From contig JAEELU010000076.1 of NCBI GenBank assembly GCA_016282815.1, forward strand, positions 1-10,535: 10,535 nucleotides of DNA. The letters are read 5' to 3'. The notes beneath the pieces were generated by a model. It did no database searches. It saw only the letters and a program-made list of their open reading frames with translations, and was not told the origin of the DNA. Below, in pieces: positions 6,259-10,535 of this stretch. Source of the DNA: Acholeplasmatales bacterium. GTDB lineage: Bacteria > Bacillota_I > Bacilli_A > Acholeplasmatales > Anaeroplasmataceae. Each line of letters begins with the position of its first letter. Position 1 is the first letter of the stretch. The position numbers and the translations under genes were made by a program.

Positions 6259-7604
6259 CAAATGCCCCCATTCTTTATGATTTTTTGATATTCAAAGAAT
6301 GAATCCTTCTTTATTCTATTACCATTACGATAATCGATATAAACTAATCCAAATCTTTTTCTTAGTCCAGCGTTCCATTCAAAATTATCGAACAAACTCC
6401 AAACGAAATAGCCTTTAACCTCTATTTCCTTAGAGATTCTCTCCAACTCTAATAAATATCTTTGAATGTAGTCTGTTCTTTCTGGATCGTGAACCTTTCC
6501 ATCTAATGAAATAACATCGTTATTACAAAAGCCATTCTCACTAATGATTATTGGCTTTTTGTATCGTTCATATAAAAATTTAGGGCCATAATATAATGTT
6601 TCAGGAACTACCTGAAGCCAATCTATATTACCCTCAGGATATCCAAAACAGAAATCCTCCATAGATAAATTATTATTTTCCTCAAGTGAATAATAATTTC
6701 CTGAATAATAATTTTGATAGATATAATCTACTGGCTGACTAATTAATTCTAAATCTTCCTTAGTTATATTAGGAATATCTCCCTTAAACTCTTCATAATA
6801 TTCCTTAGGATAATCACCTAAAAATACTGGATCACTATATATAGCTACCCTATTAGGGAACTCAATTTCCCTCTTACACTCAAAGTACTTATCGTAGCAT
6901 TTCTTAACAAGTAATTCATTATTTTTATCTGTTGGTACTGCTGGTCTTGAGCAAGGTGCAAAGCCGACAGTAGAATTTTTAACATTTTTTCTAATTACCT
7001 TAACTGCCTTACCATGACATTTAAGTAAATTATGTATTGCTTGTAGCATTTCCTTATCGGTAAATTTAGTAGCTGGAGCGTGTACACAATATACATGTCC
7101 TAGCGTGAAAATAACCTGAGGCTCATTGATAGTGATATAGTCAGTAGCATATTCACCTAAAGCCTTTGTTACTACATCAGCATAATGCTCAAAATAGTCA
7201 GATATATCATCATTTAAAAATCCACCCTTATCCTCTAACCACTGAGGCATATCCCAGTGGTATAGAGTAATGAAAGGTTTAATATCGTTTTTTATTAATT
7301 CTTTACACAAATTAATATAATAATCTAATCCCAATTGGTTAGGATTATTGTTTTCATCAATAACCCTAGTCCATGCAATAGAAAAGCGGTATGCCTTAAC
7401 ACCTAATTCCTTTAGAATTTTTACATCGTCCTTATATTTTATATAGCTATCGCATACCATAGTACCGTCACTATTATCTAAAATATTACACTTGACGCTT
7501 GTGTAAGTATCCCAAATTGATTTAGTTTTTCCATCCTTATCGATGGAACCTTCTATTTGATATGAGGCAGTGGAAGCTCCAAATATAAAATCTTTGTTAA
7601 ACAT
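6258..7604 (-). CDS. bglA-like: GH1 beta-glucosidase, non-phospho type
   Basis: A 448-residue cytoplasmic TIM-barrel glycosidase that hydrolyses terminal beta-D-glucosides (or beta-galactosides/fucosides) with retention. The N-terminal FIFGASTASYQIEG (7-20) is the GH1 signature. Glu161 in TINEPQ (158-163) is the acid/base and Glu356 in ISENGF (354-359) the nucleophile. WSLFDNFEW with Glu409-Trp410, then RFGLVYIDY, is the pattern of enzymes acting on unphosphorylated sugars; 6-phospho-beta-glucosidases carry a different loop here with a phosphate-binding Ser/Lys/Tyr set. That agrees with an ABC importer rather than a PTS in this locus. Length is typical. The strong AGGAGG at 7610-7615 supports the ATG at 7604. 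The gene lies only 50 nt after the second permease, with a terminator-like hairpin between, and it overlaps the epimerase gene by one base. Confidence 0.95.
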   Translation of the reverse strand: MFNKDFIFGASTASYQIEGSIDKDGKTKSIWDTYTSVKCNILDNSDGTMVCDSYIKYKDDVKILKELGVKAYRFSIAWTRVIDENNNPNQLGLDYYINLCKELIKNDIKPFITLYHWDMPQWLEDKGGFLNDDISDYFEHYADVVTKALGEYATDYITINEPQVIFTLGHVYCVHAPATKFTDKEMLQAIHNLLKCHGKAVKVIRKNVKNSTVGFAPCSRPAVPTDKNNELLVKKCYDKYFECKREIEFPNRVAIYSDPVFLGDYPKEYYEEFKGDIPNITKEDLELISQPVDYIYQNYYSGNYYSLEENNNLSMEDFCFGYPEGNIDWLQVVPETLYYGPKFLYERYKKPIIISENGFCNNDVISLDGKVHDPERTDYIQRYLLELERISKEIEVKGYFVWSLFDNFEWNAGLRKRFGLVYIDYRNGNRIKKDSFFEYQKIIKNGGI

Positions 7605-7615
7605 ACGCTCCTCCT

Positions 7616-7648
7616 AAAAATAAAGACAATGGACGTACCATTGTCTTT
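7616..7648 (-). terminator. Terminator/attenuator between the second permease and GH1 genes
   Basis: An 11-bp perfect stem, AAAGACAATGG (7648-7638) with CCATTGTCTTT (7632-7622), encloses a 5-nt loop and is followed on the - strand by ATTTTTA. The stem begins 6 nt past the permease stop, and the U-tract ends one base before the GH1 ribosome binding site. No promoter fits in the remaining gap, so the GH1-epimerase-GH5 genes should be transcribed by read-through. The stem is also flanked by T's on the + strand, but no + strand gene needs it. Confidence 0.85.
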
Positions 7649-7654
7649 TTAATT

Positions 7655-8608
7655 CTATCCCTTTACAGAACCAGAAGTTAAATTCTTTAAAATGAATCTA
7701 GAGAATATTAAATAAACAATTAATAGTGGTACAACCGCAAATAGCATAACCATATAAACTCTACCTAAGTCGAATGCTTTAGGGTTAGAGCTATCATTTA
7801 ATAGTGCTAGTATTAATGGAATTGTTTTGTAATCACTGCTTGAATTTGCTAACAATAATTGTGGAACGAAATAGTTATTCCAGTTAGATACGAATGAGAA
7901 AATAAATTGAATTGCTAGAGCTGGTTTTAAAATTGGTAAAACCATTCCATGGAAAATTCTTATTTCTCCTGCACCATCAACACGTGCTGCTTCAACCATT
8001 TCCTTTGGTAGTATTGATTCTAGATATTGTTTAATATAGAAGAATACTATTGGTGAAGCGACAGCTGGAACGATTAATGGAATGAATACAAGAATTGTAT
8101 TTCCTGTAAGACCCATATCATTTGCTAGCTTAACTAGACCGATTGCACTAATTTGATTAGGAACCATCATTACTACTAGAATAAAGATGAATGCTATTCT
8201 CTTTAGCTTAAATTCGTACATGTGAATACCATATGCTGTAACAGCACTGAAATATGTACATAATGTAGCACTAAATAATGCTATAAGGAAACTATTTAAG
8301 AATGATCTTAATACTGGTAAACCACTATTGATCATACTATTCCAGTTATCAACAAAATGTGTTCCTGGAATGAAACTGAAACCACTATTGATTTCACCAT
8401 GACTTCTCGTAGCGTTTATAACTAAAATATAAACTGAGAAAAGACATAAAATTGATAAAATAATTAAAATTACATATGCTACAACTCTTCTTGTTGTTAA
8501 CAATGCAACAGCCTTAAAGCTTTTTTCGTCGTGACCAGCACCTCTAGTGTCTAAAACTCTAGGCTCTTCTTGTTGTTCTACTTGTTTTACTACACTACTA
8601 TTTTCCAT
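7655..8608 (-). CDS. CUT1 sugar ABC transporter permease, MalG/MsmG/UgpE-like
   Basis: A 317-residue inner-membrane subunit. After a charged, probably cytoplasmic N-terminus (about 1-40), hydrophobic helices are seen near 43-65, 101-125, 137-157, 171-192, 229-250 and 285-305. The EAA loop that docks on the ATPase is EAARVDGAGEIRIFHGMVLP (206-225). The C-terminus LTSGSVKG is the typical end of MalG-like permeases. The N-terminal extension (MENSSVVKQVEQQEEPR...) is longer and more charged than in most relatives. Its ATG overlaps the upstream permease gene by 11 nt, with AAGGTG (8616-8621) as ribosome binding site. It forms a heterodimer with the product of 8598-9572 and, with the binding protein, imports a sugar, here probably a beta-linked oligosaccharide judging by the adjacent hydrolases. 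Confidence 0.95.
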   Translation of the reverse strand: MENSSVVKQVEQQEEPRVLDTRGAGHDEKSFKAVALLTTRRVVAYVILIILSILCLFSVYILVINATRSHGEINSGFSFIPGTHFVDNWNSMINSGLPVLRSFLNSFLIALFSATLCTYFSAVTAYGIHMYEFKLKRIAFIFILVVMMVPNQISAIGLVKLANDMGLTGNTILVFIPLIVPAVASPIVFFYIKQYLESILPKEMVEAARVDGAGEIRIFHGMVLPILKPALAIQFIFSFVSNWNNYFVPQLLLANSSSDYKTIPLILALLNDSSNPKAFDLGRVYMVMLFAVVPLLIVYLIFSRFILKNLTSGSVKG

Positions 8609-9572
8609 TTGCTGTCACCTTCTTATGTCTCTTAGGAAGACTATCCTTATAAGATACCATGAATACAACTACTGATAGAATTGCAGTCATAATGAATAGG
8701 ATTGTTGAGATCGCACCTGCTCTACCATAATTTGTTCTATTCTGGAATGTCTTGTTCAAGTACATCATTACTGTGTATGAAGTTTCATCAGTACCACCCT
8801 GATTCTTAGTGAACATCTGGGCAACATCGAATAACTGGATACCACCGATTAATGATGTAATGAATACATAAACGAAAATTGGTCTTAGTAATGGCATTGT
8901 GATATCCTTGAATGTTCTGAATGCACCAGCACCATCTACTGTTGCAGCTTCGAAGATATCCTCATCAATTCCCATTACACCACTCATTAATAATAATGTT
9001 GTATTACCAAACCACATCAAGAAGTTCATTAGGGCGATTACTATACGTGTACCCCATACATCCGCACCAATATTTATCTTTTCCTTTATTATTCCCCACT
9101 CTAAAAGTAGATTGATAATAGGTCCATCCATAGAGAATAATGATAGGAACAAGAAACCGAATGCGGCAGCCATGATTAGGTTAGGCATGTACATTACTGT
9201 CTTAAAGAATCTTTGTCCTCTTATTTTTAATCTTCTATCTGTATACCATACAGCAAGTAGTAAAGATACTACAATCTGTGGAACGAAACATAGGATCCAT
9301 AATAGAATTGTATTTCCTAAATACTTAAAGAAGTCAGATCTAGTAAATACATTCACATAGTTTTCAAACCATACGAAATCTGGTCCTACCCATCCTTCAC
9401 CATTTGATGATCTATGGTATTCGAAGAAGCTATATACGAATGTTTGAATTAATGGCCATAATGAGAATATACCATATACCACGAAGAATGGAATAATGAA
9501 TAAATATCCCCATTTTGCATAATTAACTTTTTTTCTAGTTGTAGATAATCTTGTTTCTAAACCATCTACCAT
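8598..9572 (-). CDS. CUT1 sugar ABC transporter permease, MalF/MsmF/UgpA-like
   Basis: A 324-residue membrane protein, the first permease of the importer. Helices are visible at about 20-44 (beginning WGYLFIIPFF, typical of the UgpA/MsmF group), 86-110, 125-146, 176-200, 228-248 and 288-307. The ATPase-docking EAA loop is EAATVDGAGAFRTFKDITMP (208-227). The region 250-285 (AQMFTKNQGGTDETSYTV ... NYGRAGA) is also characteristic of this subgroup. ATG at 9572 is preceded by AGGTAGGTGA (9580-9589 on the + coordinates), and the basic N-terminus (TRKK) fits the positive-inside rule. It is separated from the binding-protein gene by 76 nt holding a hairpin and overlaps the next permease gene. Its partner ATPase is probably the MsmK-like protein at 2053-4119. 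Confidence 0.95.
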   Translation of the reverse strand: MVDGLETRLSTTRKKVNYAKWGYLFIIPFFVVYGIFSLWPLIQTFVYSFFEYHRSSNGEGWVGPDFVWFENYVNVFTRSDFFKYLGNTILLWILCFVPQIVVSLLLAVWYTDRRLKIRGQRFFKTVMYMPNLIMAAAFGFLFLSLFSMDGPIINLLLEWGIIKEKINIGADVWGTRIVIALMNFLMWFGNTTLLLMSGVMGIDEDIFEAATVDGAGAFRTFKDITMPLLRPIFVYVFITSLIGGIQLFDVAQMFTKNQGGTDETSYTVMMYLNKTFQNRTNYGRAGAISTILFIMTAILSVVVFMVSYKDSLPKRHKKVTANGK

Positions 9573-9604
9573 AAAAAGTCACCTACCTTTAAAAATTAAA
9601 ACTT

Positions 9605-9639
9605 ATATTAAAATAGGGCAGGCATTTTGTGCCTGCCCT
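9605..9639 (-). terminator. Hairpin (attenuator-type) between the binding-protein and first permease genes
   Basis: GGGCAGGCA (9638-9630 on the - strand) pairs perfectly with TGCCTGCCC (9624-9616) around a 5-nt loop. A flanking A-T pair and an interrupted U-tract (TATTTTAATAT) follow. The stem is much more GC-rich than its surroundings and starts about 10 nt after the binding-protein stop. It may stop part of the transcripts and protect the upstream mRNA from 3' decay, leaving more binding protein than permease, as in many sugar ABC operons. Confidence 0.8.
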
Positions 9640-9648
9640 TTGTTTGAA

Positions 9649-10535
9649 TTAGTATTCGAATTCTGTATAAGTTGTAGATAACTTCTTATAGAAGTTCCAG
9701 TAAGCAGCATTTCTAGTAACTTTTCCTTCGAAGAAGTCCTTGAATGCTGATTGAATGTTCTCATTGAAGCCTTGATCCCAAATTGTAGTCTTATCCATAA
9801 CGATCTTATCAGCTGCAGCAGCGAATAACTTGATATGGTTTTGGCCACCTAATAATTTACACTTTTCAGGACCGAATGTAGTTGATTGAGCTAATTCATT
9901 CATAGCTTCCTTATTATTAGTATAGTCTAATGTATCCTCAGTAATCTTCTTAGCAATTGCCTTATCACAAGTTAACTTCTTCATGATATCAGCTACTGCA
10001 GTCTTGTTATCTGAACCATTAGCACATGCTAACCAAGTACCACCCCAGAAGTATGAAGCAGGACCTTCACAAACTCTATATTGACCAACTAAAGACTTTC
10101 CGTCCTTCTCAATCTTAGCATTGTCAGCTAATGTGAAGTTAACACCCCAAGTTGAATAGAAGAAACCGAATGTATTTCCTTCAATTGTTTGTTGCTTAGA
10201 CCAAGCAGGATCCCATAATGAAGTCTTGTTGTTATAACCCTTGTCAGTGTATTCCTTAGTTTGGTCAATCCACTTCTCTAATTGAGGGTCGATATTGATA
10301 ATACCTGTTTTCTTATCAACAAGTGGTTTAGAGATTGTATTAGAGAATACTCTATATGCATCATCATAACCAGAAAGCATACAATAACCCTTGTCCTTCA
10401 TCTTCTTAGCTGTTTCATCGAACTTAGTCCAATTAGCTAAAGACTTTTGTACTTCAGTTGGATCATCAGTTCCTAATACTGCCTTAGCGATATCAGCTCT
10501 ATATGCGAATAGACCTGGAGTTGCTTGCCATGATA
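9649..10535 (-). CDS. Extracellular sugar-binding protein of ABC transporter (family 1), C-terminal part; N-terminus beyond window
   Basis: The open frame enters at the right edge with no start; 294 residues are visible up to the TAA at 9649-9651. An internal Met at 10401 is not the start, because the frame upstream of it reads SWQATPGLFAYRADIAK and then VLGTDDPTEVQ, a well-conserved stretch of CUT1 binding proteins. The visible part is rich in Trp and Tyr (WDPAWSKQ, FFYSTWGVNF, FWGGTWLACANG, AYWNFYKK), as expected for residues stacking on sugar rings, and the GGTWLA region resembles the family's ligand-cleft strand. The protein should be a membrane-anchored lipoprotein outside the cell, but the signal peptide and lipobox lie outside the window. 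Its order before two permeases is classical. The ligand is inferred to be a beta-gluco-oligosaccharide or similar from the downstream GH1 and GH5 genes. Confidence 0.92.
   Translation of the reverse strand, partial: SWQATPGLFAYRADIAKAVLGTDDPTEVQKSLANWTKFDETAKKMKDKGYCMLSGYDDAYRVFSNTISKPLVDKKTGIINIDPQLEKWIDQTKEYTDKGYNNKTSLWDPAWSKQQTIEGNTFGFFYSTWGVNFTLADNAKIEKDGKSLVGQYRVCEGPASYFWGGTWLACANGSDNKTAVADIMKKLTCDKAIAKKITEDTLDYTNNKEAMNELAQSTTFGPEKCKLLGGQNHIKLFAAAADKIVMDKTTIWDQGFNENIQSAFKDFFEGKVTRNAAYWNFYKKLSTTYTEFEY

Noticed and set aside
6259..6261. TTG start at 6261 for the aldose epimerase gene
   Set aside because: It adds only one residue; the next codon is an ATG in a TGATG stop-start overlap, a common arrangement for coupled genes.
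8899..9360. 153-codon + strand open frame opposite the first permease gene
   Set aside because: The - strand frame is a complete CUT1 permease with a clear EAA motif; the + strand frame is its antisense shadow, with no plausible start site or domain.
9603..9848. 81-codon open frame on the - strand overlapping the end of the binding-protein gene and the hairpin
   Set aside because: It is an out-of-frame shadow of the binding-protein gene, runs through the terminator-like hairpin, and shows no protein-like conservation pattern.
1..10535. Alternative genetic code with TGA as Trp (Mycoplasma/Spiroplasma)
   Set aside because: TGA is the stop of the permease (1451-1453) and of GH1 (6258-6260) at normal protein ends, and every conserved Trp checked is TGG.

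Overview
This window is AT-rich, tightly packed DNA that looks like a low-GC Firmicutes/Bacilli or Erysipelotrichia-Mollicutes-type gut bacterium. Supporting this are strongly A/T-biased codons, AGGAGG-type ribosome binding sites, hairpin-plus-U-tract terminators, and CUT1 sugar-transport proteins of the Gram-positive MsmEFGK/MalEFGK type. TGA is used as a stop (permease at 353-1453, GH1 gene) and Trp is TGG, so this is the standard bacterial code and not the Mycoplasma/Spiroplasma code. The genus cannot be decided from the sequence.

Left part, + strand (1-1998): the 3' end of an operon. It holds the C-terminal end of a DrrA-like ABC exporter ATPase, its ABC-2 type permease, and a Pat/Bar-like GNAT acetyltransferase. 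All three reading frames overlap (11 nt, then ATGA). An intrinsic terminator follows. The theme is plausibly export plus chemical modification of a toxic compound, but the substrate is unknown.

Right part, - strand (10535 down to 2001): a sugar uptake and breakdown locus. In order of transcription it has an extracellular solute-binding protein (5' end beyond the window), two CUT1 permeases, a GH1 beta-glucosidase, an aldose 1-epimerase, a GH5 glycosidase, and a MalK/MsmK-like ATPase. The likely flow is as follows. The binding protein and permeases, energised by the ATPase, import a beta-linked oligosaccharide without phosphorylating it. Cytoplasmic GH5 and GH1 enzymes cut it to monosaccharide, and the epimerase converts the released beta-sugar to its alpha form. 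The non-phospho signature of the GH1 active site fits ABC rather than PTS uptake.

Regulation can be read in several places. Hairpins sit after the binding-protein gene and after the second permease gene, the latter ending directly against the GH1 ribosome binding site, which suggests graded expression along the operon. The ATPase gene has its own extended -10 promoter, with two LacI/CcpA-like operator half-repeats, one of them on the -35 box. Convergent terminators separate the two halves of the window.

The least ordinary element is the ATPase. At 688 residues it is nearly twice the usual MalK/MsmK length, with what appear to be two extra copies of the C-terminal TOBE/OB-like regulatory module and a His-Lys/acidic tail. 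No RNA genes, insertion sequences, CRISPR arrays or phage genes were seen.
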